Assembly (NCBI RefSeq): GCF_023156195.1
Contig: NZ_JAKUKA010000001.1
Span: 2,418,001-2,482,000 of the forward strand
Reading direction: 5' to 3'
DNA from: Chitinophaga sedimenti
Lineage (GTDB): Bacteria; Bacteroidota; Bacteroidia; Chitinophagales; Chitinophagaceae
Length of the DNA: 64,000 nt
Position 1 is the first letter of the stretch, and each line of letters starts with the position of its first letter. Of this stretch, positions 22,848 to 31,008 are shown piece after piece. The notes below the pieces were generated by a model. That model was given only the letters and a program-made list of their open reading frames with translations. It had not been told where the DNA came from and did not search any database. The translations under genes and the position numbers were made by a program.

Positions 22848-23279
22848 CTATTCAGCCTGTTTATACGAAACCGTCAGTCCAATCTCCGTCCCTGCCAGCG
22901 CCTTCGATACCGGACAATTCTCCTTCGCCGCTTTCGCGATCGCAGTAAACTGCTCCTCGCTCACGCCATCGATCGCCGAAGCCGTCAGCTCCAGTTGAAT
23001 ATTGGTGATGGCCAGTTTAACGGCATCCAGTTCCACGATAGCTTTGGTATCCAGCGTACCGGCAGTAATGCCTTCGTTCTGGAGAAAGGCGCTCAGCGCC
23101 ATGGTGTAGCAACCGGCGTGCGCGGCGCCCAGCAGTTCTTCGGGATTGGTGCCGATGCCATCCGCGAAGCGGCTGTTAAAAGAATACTGGGTATGATTCA
23201 GTGTGGTGGTCTGGGTAGTAAGGTCGCCTTTACCTTCTTTCATATTGCCTTCCCAATGAGCGTTTGCAGTTCTTTTCAT
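22848..23279 (-). CDS. OsmC/Ohr-family peroxiredoxin
   Basis: An intact gene of 143 residues with the two redox cysteines of the family: Cys57 in AHAGCYTM and Cys122 in ENCPVSKAL. These proteins reduce organic hydroperoxides in the cytoplasm. The start MKRTANAHWEG and the length agree with the OsmC subgroup. It stands alone, divergent from the NADH dehydrogenase. No regulator site was found. Confidence 0.88.
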   Translation of the reverse strand: MKRTANAHWEGNMKEGKGDLTTQTTTLNHTQYSFNSRFADGIGTNPEELLGAAHAGCYTMALSAFLQNEGITAGTLDTKAIVELDAVKLAITNIQLELTASAIDGVSEEQFTAIAKAAKENCPVSKALAGTEIGLTVSYKQAE

Positions 23280-23471
23280 AATTATTTGTTTTGTTTGTTG
23301 ATGTAAAATTGGGGATTCTCCGACCGGGAAATATTAACCCGGGTTAAAATCCTTTTCCTTTCCGCAAATATCCGTTGCCGCCAGCCGCGCGTATAGATCA
23401 TAAGGTGGCATTAGTTGTCCAAATAGTGGAATTTGCACCCGCAGGTACATGAAGCAGTGCCTGCGATTGAT

Positions 23472-23479
23472 TATCTTTA
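23472..23479 (+). promoter_or_regulatory. -7-like box directly upstream of the NADH dehydrogenase ATG
   Basis: TATCTTTA resembles TAnnTTTG and ends 4 bp before ATG 23484. If it is used, the transcript would start at or next to the start codon. No -33 TTG at normal distance was found. Confidence 0.35.
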
Positions 23480-23483
23480 TCCC

Positions 23484-24814
23484 ATGTTACTAAACCTGGA
23501 AAAAATAGCCCAAACGGATAAAAAGCGCGTAGTGATTGTTGGTGGCGGGTTCGCAGGGCTCGAGCTGGCCAAAACATTGTCTAAAGCCGATGTGCAGGTG
23601 GTGCTGATCGACAAGCACAACTTCCATACGTTTCAGCCGCTGCTGTACCAGGTGGCGACGGCGGGCATCGAAGCCTCGTCTATTATTCATCCGTATCGCC
23701 GCATTTTACAGGACCAGGATAATACCTACTTCCGTATGGCGGAGGCCCAGTCTGTAAATACTGCTACCAATACCCTCGAAACCTCTATCGGCTTTATAAG
23801 ATATGATTACCTGGTTATCGCTACCGGCGCCACGGCTAACTTCTACGGCAATACGGAGTTACAGGAAAAGGCCATCTCCCTGAAAAGTATCGAAGATGCC
23901 CTGCTCCTGCGCAATACCATTATCAGCAACTTTGAAAAGGCGCTGCAGGTAAATGATGAAGAGCAGCTGAACAGCCTGATGGACTTTGTGATCGTAGGCG
24001 GCGGGCCTACCGGGGTGGAAATTGCCGGGGCGCTCAGCGAACTGCGTAAACATGTATTCCCTAAAGGCTTTAAGGAGCTGAACTTCGTAAACATGGACAT
24101 TCACCTCATCCAGAGCGGCCCGGATTTGCTGAAGGGTATGTCGCCCATGGCATCTAAAAAAGCTTACCAGTACCTCGAAGAATTTGGTGTTAAAGTATGG
24201 CTCAACCGCCGCGTAAAATCGTTCGACGGCTATAAAGTGACGCTCGACAATGGCGAGCAGCTGTGTTCCCGCGTCCTTATATGGGCGGCGGGCGTTACGG
24301 GTGCGCCCTTACACGGCCTCGAAACGCAGAGCATGGCAGGCAACCGCTACAAAGTAGATGAATACAACCGGGTCAATGGCTATGATAACATTTTTGCCAT
24401 CGGCGACATCGCCGCCATGATCACCCCCGAATACCCTGACGGCTGTCCTATGCTGGCGCAACCCGCCATTCAGCAGGGCCGGCAGCTCGGCGAAAATATT
24501 CTCCGTTACCAGGCCGGTAAAAACCAACGCCCTTTAAATATACTGACCGCGGCTCCATGGCCACTATCGGCCGTAACAAGGCGGTGGCCGACCTCCGCAT
24601 CTTTAACCGCGAAATACGCACCCAAGGCTTCCGGGCCTGGTTAATCTGGATGTTCATCCACCTGATATCTATTATTGGCTTCCGGAACCGCCTGGTAGTG
24701 CTGATTAACTGGGTATGGAAGTACCTGCGTTATGATGCAGGCATTGGCGTCATTATAGGCGAAAAGAAAGAAAACACGCCGGTAGAGGAAGCCGTGGAAA
24801 AAGCAACCATATAA
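23484..24814 (+). CDS. ndh: Type II NADH dehydrogenase (frame slips once)
   Basis: About 443 residues. The FAD fold VVIVGGGFAGLELAKTL and the NADH fold VIVGGGPTGVEIAGALSEL are both complete, and GDIAAM closes the FAD site. The C-terminal WLIWMFIHLISIIGFRNRL segment is the membrane anchor. It passes electrons from NADH to menaquinone without pumping protons. The frame slips near 24533: one more C gives RPFKYTDRGSMATIGRNKAV, the strictly conserved family stretch. I chose ATG 23484 over upstream alternatives because homology starts there. Confidence 0.9.
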
Positions 24815-24817
24815 AAA

Positions 24818-24837
24818 CCCCGCGTATAAGCGCGGGG
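24818..24837. terminator. Hairpin between convergent genes
   Basis: CCCCGCG (24818-24824) pairs with CGCGGGG (24831-24837). On the minus strand it is followed by TTTTTAT, so it mainly suits the small acidic gene. Confidence 0.65.
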
Positions 24838-24847
24838 CGTCTGCTTC

Positions 24848-25062
24848 TTATATGCCTGTTTTCTGAAAATGATGACTTCGTCCTTCTTCTCCCTCCCATT
24901 CAACATCTTCGGCTTCTTCGTCCGACAGGTCATTCTCTTCAGGTCTTCCTCATCGAGGATGGGGCTGCCGTCGTCATTTAGCGGCGTAGTATCATTTGCG
25001 CTTTCGTCCTCTTCTGCATCCTCCGGACGGCGGCCCTTCGGATCCTGATCATGCAACAACAT
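24848..25062 (-). CDS. Small acidic protein, unknown (frame slips once)
   Basis: About 71 residues after repair. It starts MLLHDQDPKGRRPEDAEEDE and continues through NDTTPLNDDGSPILDEED, then LEENDLSDEEAEDVEWEG, ending FQKTGI. Roughly a third of the residues are Asp or Glu. Read literally it turns basic after DEEDLKR; restoring CCTGG (the plus strand shows CAGG at 24940-24943) gives the acidic continuation and a stop at 24848, just before the shared terminator. I do not recognise the family. Probably cytoplasmic. Confidence 0.6.
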
Positions 25063-25283
25063 AATTACTTGTTTTAAGGTGATAAAGTCTGCCGCCAATT
25101 GTACGGCAAAAGATAGTCCGCACCAACACGCAGACCCGCCCCATCCTGCAAGTGGAAGTCCATAGCCCATGGCGTTTTTTGCCCTGCCTGTACACCATCC
25201 GGACACAGCTACGTAACTGTGCATTTTGTTACATAGAAGTGAGGAATAAAAGGGCGTGCAGACTGTGCCCTGCCAATAAAAAA

Positions 25284-25318
25284 CCCCGCATAAAGAATAT
25301 GCGGGGCATTGCTTTTTT
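25284..25318. terminator. Orphan bidirectional terminator
   Basis: CCCCGCAT (25284-25291) and ATGCGGGG (25299-25306) form a perfect 8-bp stem with A-rich sequence before it and GCTTTTTT after it. No recognised gene ends here. Confidence 0.7.
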
Positions 25319-25487
25319 GGCCATAATTACTTTTTACTTAAACGATGTAAAAAGACCTTGTTTGTCAATTAAATCCTAATTAGTAGTCCTAACTACCATA
25401 TCCTAAATAAAAATCCATACCCTGGATTACACCTATAACGCATAAACGATTTGTCAACGTCCTCCGAACGGCCAGGTTGAGTAAAAC

Positions 25488-25697
25488 AATATTTATTTAT
25501 TCCATATCCGCGGTTGGGTTAACAAATAGCAAACCGTACCTTATACACCGAGCAACCACATCCATTAAAAGGGACGTCTTTTCAGGGGCAAGCGACTTAT
25601 CCACAAGTTTATGACACCTAACTTATACGGGTACACTGTGTAAAAATCTGTACCAATTAGTGTGGCCGTCGATACGCACAAAAGAATATTTATTTAT
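25488..25697. repeat. AT-rich 13-bp direct repeats bracketing DnaA-box-like sites
   Basis: The same 13-mer, AATATTTATTTAT, occurs at 25488-25500 and 25685-25697. Between them lie TTATCCACA (25597-25605, a perfect DnaA box), TTATACACC (25541-25549, one mismatch) and TTTTACACA on the minus strand (25637-25645, one mismatch). Origins of replication combine AT-rich repeats with such boxes, but three sites are few and no dnaA or other origin-linked gene is near. Confidence 0.35.
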
Positions 25698-25739
25698 CTA
25701 GATAATTATATGTTAACGATTTCATAATCTGCTGCATCG

Positions 25740-25758
25740 ACCGGCAAAAATTGCCGGT
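25740..25758. repeat. Inverted repeat, possible operator
   Basis: ACCGGCAA (25740-25747), three A, TTGCCGGT (25751-25758). No T-run follows on either strand, so it is not a normal terminator. It lies just upstream of the -33 element of the dioxygenase promoter, a position that suits an activator or repressor. Confidence 0.45.
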
Positions 25759-25774
25759 TAATCGACACTCACTT

Positions 25775-25803
25775 TTGGAAATATAATGGTCCCGGTACAT
25801 TTG
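25775..25803 (+). promoter_or_regulatory. Promoter of the dioxygenase operon
   Basis: TTG (25775-25777), an 18-bp spacer, and TACATTTG (25796-25803): a full match to the Bacteroidota housekeeping promoter. The ATG at 25829 is 25 bp downstream. Confidence 0.7.
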
Positions 25804-25828
25804 ACAACAAGCATAAACCTGTACGACC

Positions 25829-26557
25829 ATGGAAAGAGTATCCTTTATCAAAAACAGCTTAGCAGCCCTGGGAGTGGCCTTTGTAGCACCGCTGGCCAAC
25901 GCCTGCAAAAAAGACAGCAACGATACCGGCAGCAGCAGCGGCGGTGAGGTCACCAATCCTGGTACCGGATCTACCGATTGTGTGGTGGCGCCCACCGAAA
26001 CAGAGGGACCCTTCCCTACTAAAAGTCCATCTTCTTATGTAAGAAGTGACATTACCGATGGCCGCACCGGTTATAAAATGACGGCGACCATCACCATCGG
26101 AAAAGTCAGCAATGGTTGTGCGGCACTGGCCAACGCGATTGTCGACATCTGGCATTGTGATAAAGAAGGGAATTACTCGGAGTATGGCGGCACTGGCATG
26201 CAAAGCACCAACTACACGGGCGTGCATTTCCTGCGCGGCCGTCAAACCACTGACAGTAACGGGCAGGTGAAGTTTACATCTATCTTCCCCGGCTGGTACC
26301 AGGGCAGGGCTACACACATCCACGTGCATGTGTACGACGCTTCGGGCAACTCGCTGAAAGTAACACAGATCGCCTTCCCGGAAGGAACAGGTTCGGCGGT
26401 GGCCGTAGTAAATGGCTACAGCAAAGGTTTGAGCGGCTACACCTACAACAAAAACGATAATGTGTTCAGCGATGATACGGCGGGGACAGAGATCGCCACG
26501 GTTACCGGCAATACCACCGATGGCTTTACGCTGGCAATTAAATTAAACGTTCCGTAA
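25829..26557 (+). CDS. Exported intradiol dioxygenase-like protein
   Basis: An intact gene of 242 residues. An N-terminal lipoprotein-like or signal segment ends at NACKKD. The core carries the non-heme iron(III) ligand pattern of protocatechuate and catechol dioxygenases: a Tyr in GNYSEYG and the Tyr/His/His set in WYQGRATHIHVHV. The motif TEGPFPTKSPS is also typical. Classical members cleave catechols between the hydroxyls; exported ones are less studied. It heads an operon with an unknown protein and a pirin, with a consensus promoter upstream. Confidence 0.87.
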   Translation: MERVSFIKNSLAALGVAFVAPLANACKKDSNDTGSSSGGEVTNPGTGSTDCVVAPTETEGPFPTKSPSSYVRSDITDGRTGYKMTATITIGKVSNGCAALANAIVDIWHCDKEGNYSEYGGTGMQSTNYTGVHFLRGRQTTDSNGQVKFTSIFPGWYQGRATHIHVHVYDASGNSLKVTQIAFPEGTGSAVAVVNGYSKGLSGYTYNKNDNVFSDDTAGTEIATVTGNTTDGFTLAIKLNVP

Positions 26558-26558
26558 C

Positions 26559-27083
26559 ATGACGGCTTCAACAACCATTACCCTTAGCTACCGGAAAATC
26601 ATCGATGCCCAGTCTGACAAACCCTGGGAAAAAATGGTATTTGAAGACAGCTTTACGGAATTCCGTATGCAGGCACAATCTTTCGATCCGCTTAAACAAC
26701 ACCGCACCTTTGCGGAGCTGGTACAGCAGGTGCACGGCGCAGCTGCCCTGCATTTCCTGGTGAGTGCATCGGTTACCGGATACCTGCGGCAACTGGGCGG
26801 CCGCGTGCCCGATGTAACGGACAATCTCGGTAAGCTGTTCCTGCGTTTCGAAAACTTCCGCTTTGAGATCATACAATCTGACCGGGCTACCATACAGCAA
26901 CACCGCGTCGCCATCAACTTTTACAGCCGGCCTTTGTACTGGCTGGATACGATACATGATTATCTATTGCTGAGCGACCCGGAAAGCGCGCCCACCGGTG
27001 ATGACAGTGTGCCCGCGATCTTATACCGGTTATCACCCTTTGTGAGCATTCATGCTATTAAAAAAGTGCTGCATGAAAAATAA
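26559..27083 (+). CDS. Hypothetical protein, middle gene of the dioxygenase operon
   Basis: An intact gene of 174 residues starting one base after the dioxygenase stop. No signal peptide or membrane segment. It looks mixed alpha/beta with several aromatic residues (FRFEI, INFYSRPLYWLDTIHDY). I do not recognise the family. It overlaps the next gene by 11 nt, so translation is probably coupled and its role should belong with the dioxygenase and pirin. Confidence 0.65.
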   Translation: MTASTTITLSYRKIIDAQSDKPWEKMVFEDSFTEFRMQAQSFDPLKQHRTFAELVQQVHGAAALHFLVSASVTGYLRQLGGRVPDVTDNLGKLFLRFENFRFEIIQSDRATIQQHRVAINFYSRPLYWLDTIHDYLLLSDPESAPTGDDSVPAILYRLSPFVSIHAIKKVLHEK

Positions 27084-27759
27084 TTCACCCGGCCGCATTT
27101 ACCTAGCCGACCAACGCGCCGTACACCAAACCGACTGGTTCCGCAGATATTATACATTTAACGCACCGCACCGCGAACCTTTCGGCGCACTGTATGCACT
27201 GAACGACGAAACGTTAGCGGGCGGGCGTCAGCTGGATACATTGGTGCAGGAAGACAGCTACCTGTGGCTGCTGCCGGTCGTGGGTGCCGTTACCTTCAGC
27301 GATGGCCGGGGTAACGATTCTATTATTGCCGCCGGCGAAATGATGTTTACCTGCCTGCGTAAGGGCGATCTGCTGACGATCGGTAATCCGTACAGTGATC
27401 CACAGCAGCTCGTGAATTACATGACCATCCTTTTAAAGACGGCCAGTGCGGCTGTTGTGAAAGCGCCGCGACTTTTCACCTTTGATATGGCCACCAACAA
27501 TACGCTGGAAAAATGGCATATCAACGGCTTACCTGGACTCACGTTCGCCATGGGCAAATACGACGGGCGCAGTGAGGGTATCTATACATTAAAAAATCCG
27601 GAGAAAGGCGCTTATGCAATTGTTATCCAGGGTGCGTTTGAGGTTAACGGCCGCCTGCTGCACGAAAGGGATGGCGTAGCGTTGTGGGACACGCCGGAAC
27701 TGGAGTTTGAGGCACTGAGCAACCAGGCGATCATCTTTTTAATAGAAGCCGGCGTTTAG
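27073..27759 (+). CDS. Pirin-like bicupin protein
   Basis: An intact gene of 228 residues starting at ATG 27073. The patterns FRRYYTFNAPHREPFGALYALNDETLAGG (in parts) and GRLLHERDGVALWDTPELEFEALSNQA match the pirin-like group of Bacteroidota. Both cupin halves are present. Related pirins act as quercetin dioxygenases or as redox cofactors; metal ligands are less clear here than in true pirins. Third gene of the dioxygenase operon. Confidence 0.75.
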   Translation: MKNNSPGRIYLADQRAVHQTDWFRRYYTFNAPHREPFGALYALNDETLAGGRQLDTLVQEDSYLWLLPVVGAVTFSDGRGNDSIIAAGEMMFTCLRKGDLLTIGNPYSDPQQLVNYMTILLKTASAAVVKAPRLFTFDMATNNTLEKWHINGLPGLTFAMGKYDGRSEGIYTLKNPEKGAYAIVIQGAFEVNGRLLHERDGVALWDTPELEFEALSNQAIIFLIEAGV

Positions 27760-27813
27760 TAACAGAGGCCGGGCATCGGGAAATAGCACGAAACAGAAAA
27801 TCGGGGGAAAGCA

Positions 27814-28614
27814 TTAGATAGCAGCCAGGTTTTCCGTGAAGGCGATGGCCTGCTGATAATACTCTTTGGGCGAACAACCGGCAAACTCGCGGAACGCGCG
27901 GATAAAATGGGACTGGTCTGCATACTCATGTTCAAATGCAATATCAGACAGCTTTTCGAAATTGTTACTGCGCAATTGCCCGAGCGAAGATTGAAAGCGG
28001 CAGATGCGCGCGAACAAGCCTGTAGGCATACCAACATATTGTTTAAAACGCCGTTCGAAGCTGCGCGCTGTAAGGTTTACTTCATCTCTCAATACTTTGG
28101 CCGATATCATACCACGACTTTCAACCAGCCGTGTAAGCGCGTATTGCATCTGTACATCTTCGCGGCCCTGCTGTTTACGCAGCAATGTAAGCAGGTAATC
28201 AGACAGGATTTTAAAACGATCGGCCTCCACCGCCTGCGACAGCTGCTCTTGTAGATAAAAACCCGCCTTTTTAGCCGCTGGACGCAGGTCAATGCAGGTA
28301 TCTGTCAGCTCACCGGCATTCAAACCGAAAACGGCTTTTAATGCATTAGGTTGAAAGAAGATGCCTGTTGCCGAAAAGTCACCGCGCATATGCAACGTAG
28401 CATGTTTGGTGGCCTGGCCGAACAGGAAAATATCCGGGAGTTGTTTATCAAACTGGAACAGTGTACCCTTATCAGGCTGCTGGAAAATAAGCCCCGGACT
28501 GCCGTCTGCAATCGTACGGAAGCTGCCCGCCGGCAAATCACGGCTTTCGAGGGTCCAGTAATAACGAATATACGGACGCAGGTAAGCAGGGGGTAATATT
28601 CGCTTAAACTCCAT
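27814..28614 (-). CDS. AraC-family transcriptional regulator
   Basis: An intact gene of 266 residues. An N-terminal sensor-like part (MEFKRILPPAYLRPYIRYYWT) of the DUF6597 type is followed by an AraC helix-turn-helix region (about 165-260) with SARSFERRFKQYVG-like and FEHEYADQSHFIRAFREFAGCSPKEYYQQ patterns. It is divergent from a DoxX gene across 286 bp and could control it; that is inference. It ends 55 bp from the convergent pirin gene with no strong terminator. Confidence 0.88.
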   Translation of the reverse strand: MEFKRILPPAYLRPYIRYYWTLESRDLPAGSFRTIADGSPGLIFQQPDKGTLFQFDKQLPDIFLFGQATKHATLHMRGDFSATGIFFQPNALKAVFGLNAGELTDTCIDLRPAAKKAGFYLQEQLSQAVEADRFKILSDYLLTLLRKQQGREDVQMQYALTRLVESRGMISAKVLRDEVNLTARSFERRFKQYVGMPTGLFARICRFQSSLGQLRSNNFEKLSDIAFEHEYADQSHFIRAFREFAGCSPKEYYQQAIAFTENLAAI

Positions 28615-28900
28615 GTATTAAAGATATGGTGGTTTTTCCACATCAAAAAGACATTAATAGCAAACGACATCGACGATTAAATCGCGCCCAAACACAACAC
28701 TGTCATGCCTTTCAGGCCACACTGCCGCCATAATGCACGTTCTGGCACAAGATATGCGTTGTAACATCATAGATATGAATTCCACGGGCCTCGCCCTATT
28801 GCAAAACGCCTGTAGGCTGAACCTTTTCGGACAATCGCTGTTAATAGTATAAACCCTTAAAAATCAACCTACAGTAATTTGCTCACCAAAATACCAAACT

Positions 28901-29359
28901 ATGGCAAAAACCTTCGCACAAACGCTGCTCGGCAGACCTGGATACACCAACGGCATTTCATTCGCATTACTTGTATTGAGGCTGGTAGTCGGCGTTGCTT
29001 TTCTTTATCATGGCTGGGGTAAAATTCAGACGCCGTTGAGCTGGAGTCCTCCCGAATCGCCACTGATGATACCGGCCATCTTCCAAATGCTGGCCGCGGT
29101 AGCTGAGTTTGGCGGCGGTATTGCACTCATACTAGGTTTTATTACCCCCATCGCCGCATTCGGGCTAATGGTTACCATGGGCGTGGCTATTTACATGCAT
29201 GCCGTTATCTTTCAGCAGCCATTTGTTGATATGAAAGGTGGGCCTTCGTTTGAACTGGCCCTGGTGTATTTCGCAATAGCCCTGCTGCTATTGGTATCCG
29301 GCCCGGGAAAATTCGCCGTTGACTACAGATTGTTTGCGCCTAAAACCACCAGGCATTAA
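28901..29359 (+). CDS. DoxX-family membrane protein
   Basis: An intact gene of 152 residues with four membrane helices and the DoxX patterns LRLVVGVAFLYHGWGKI, LAAVAEFGGGIALILGF and MGVAIYMHAV. DoxX proteins are small quinone- or thiol-linked inner-membrane proteins tied to oxidative stress in some bacteria. It ends in its own terminator. The AraC gene upstream, read the other way, is the likely regulator. Confidence 0.85.
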   Translation: MAKTFAQTLLGRPGYTNGISFALLVLRLVVGVAFLYHGWGKIQTPLSWSPPESPLMIPAIFQMLAAVAEFGGGIALILGFITPIAAFGLMVTMGVAIYMHAVIFQQPFVDMKGGPSFELALVYFAIALLLLVSGPGKFAVDYRLFAPKTTRH

Positions 29360-29391
29360 CCTGATCTTATTTATCTGTTCATATAAACATT

Positions 29392-29418
29392 AAGCCGGGT
29401 CTTCCCGGCTTTTGTTAT
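29392..29418 (+). terminator. Terminator of the DoxX gene
   Basis: AAGCCGGG (29392-29399) and CCCGGCTT (29404-29411) with a 4-nt loop, followed by TTGTTATTTTT. Confidence 0.85.
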
Positions 29419-29478
29419 TTTTAGTACCTACTAAGAACCGCTCCTGTACTAATGCTAAATCGATAAAACATTTAGCGA

Positions 29479-29507
29479 TTGTCAAGTCATCTGAATTGTT
29501 ATCTTTA
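29479..29507 (+). promoter_or_regulatory. Promoter of the GH125 gene
   Basis: TTG (29479-29481), an 18-bp spacer and TATCTTTA (29500-29507), one base from TAnnTTTG. The ATG at 29535 is 27 bp downstream. Confidence 0.65.
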
Positions 29508-29534
29508 CCCCGCTAAAAAAACCACGATTTGAAA

Positions 29535-30958
29535 ATGGAAAGAAGAAACTTCCTCAGGAGTGCCGGTGTACTTGGCGCCGGCCTGATGATTGCCGACAAA
29601 GTTGCTTTTGCGATGCCTCCTATGGCTGCTTTTCCCGTTGTGAGAACACCTGCTTCCAAAAGAAAATTCACCTCCCAGGCCGTGGAAAATGCGATTGCGG
29701 AGTTTAAGAAAAACGTGAAGAACGAAGAACTGGGATGGTTATTCGAGAACTGTTTCCCGAACACGCTAGATACTACGGTGTTTCATGAAGTGAAAAATGG
29801 CGTACCCGATACTTATGTAATCACCGGCGACATTGACGCCATGTGGCTGCGCGACAGTTCCGCACAAGTATGGCCTTACATCCAGTTCATCAAACAGGAT
29901 AAACCTTTGCAGGACCTCATTGCCGGGGTAATCAACCGTCAGACCGCGTGCATCCTTAAAGATCCTTACGCCAACGCTTTTTACGGCGATCCCGGGAAAA
30001 AAGGCGAATGGTTTTCCGATAACACCGCGATGAAACCCGGTGTGCACGAGCGTAAATGGGAAATCGATTCTATCTGTTACCCCATCCGCCTTGCCTACAA
30101 TTACTGGAAAATCAGCGGCGACACCAAACCATTCAACGCACAGTGGAAAGAGTCGATTGCCGTAATTCTTAAAACGTTTAAGGAGCAACAACGCAAAAAC
30201 GACCTCGGTCCGTATAAATTCCAGCGTACCACACCGCATGCCACCGACACCCAGCCCATGAGCGGCTACGGTTACCCGGTTAAGCCTGTAGGCCTCATCT
30301 GCTCGGCCTTCCGTCCCAGTGATGATGCTACGGTATATCAATTCCTCATTCCGTCTAACTTCTTCGCCCTGGTGAGCCTGCGCGAAGCTTCGGAAATGGT
30401 GAAAACGATTTCAAAAGATAACGCACTGGCCGCCGAACTCACTGCACTGGCGAATGAAGTAGACGCTGCCCTGAAAAAGTACGCAACCTTCAACCCGCTA
30501 AATTCGGCAAGATCTACGCATTTGAAACCGACGGCTACAGCAGCTTCAACATCATGGACGACTCTAACGTACCCAGCCTGTTGTCGATGCCTTACCTCAA
30601 CGCGGTAAAAATCAGCGACCCGATTTATCAGAATACGCGCCGCTTTGCGCTCTCCCTGGAAAACCCGTACTTCTTCAAAGGCACTGCCGGCGAAGGTATT
30701 GGCGGCCCGCACGTGGGTCGCGATATGATATGGCCCATGAGCATCACCATGCGCGGCCTTACCAGCACCAACGATGCGGAGATCAAAGCCTGCGTGGACA
30801 TGCTGCGTAAAACCCACGGCGACACCGGCTTTATGCACGAAGCATTCCATAAAGACGATCCGAAGAAGTTTACCCGCTCCTGGTTTGCGTGGTCAAACAC
30901 CCTGTTCGGCGAGTTCCTCTGGAAAGTATACAAAGAAAAGCCACACCTGCTGGCCTAA
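29535..30958 (+). CDS. Tat-exported GH125 exo-alpha-1,6-mannosidase (frame slips once)
   Basis: About 474 residues. The N-terminus has a twin-arginine signal (ERRNFLRSAGVLGAG). The catalytic domain is glycoside hydrolase family 125, a metal-independent inverting alpha-mannosidase with an (alpha/alpha)6 barrel; DIDAMWLRDSSAQVWPY and GGPHVGRDMIWPMSITMRG are family hallmarks. It trims alpha-1,6-mannose from mannans or N-glycans. The frame slips near 30499 (C3 should be C4), joining KKYATFN to KFGKIYAFETDGYSSFN. It has its own promoter and terminator and is not next to a SusCD pair. Confidence 0.9.
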
Positions 30959-30966
30959 GATAAACG

Positions 30967-30994
30967 GGGCTGCTCTGCGGAGCGGCCCTTTTTT
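30967..30994 (+). terminator. Terminator of the GH125 gene
   Basis: GGGCTGCTC (30967-30975) pairs with GAGCGGCCC (30980-30988) with one G-U pair, followed by T6. Confidence 0.85.
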
Positions 30995-31008
30995 GTTACA
31001 TCTCCCCT

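Larger units (their letters stand above)
25063..25828. other. Gene-free AT-rich interval, 766 bp
   Basis: I see no convincing gene. The left 220 bp is GC-normal and ends in a bidirectional terminator (25284-25318) that no recognised gene explains. The right 500 bp is AT-rich with a TCCTAA direct repeat (25374, 25387, 25401), a DnaA-box cluster (25488-25697), an 8-bp inverted repeat (25740-25758) and the promoter of the dioxygenase gene. Confidence 0.6.

Noticed and set aside
25152..25379. A 75-codon plus-strand ORF in the gene-free region
   Set aside because: It runs through a terminator hairpin, has no recognisable start context and no protein-like composition.
25488..25697. Naming this interval as oriC
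   Set aside because: Three DnaA-box-like sites and two AT-rich repeats are suggestive only; no skew or depth data can be read from the window.
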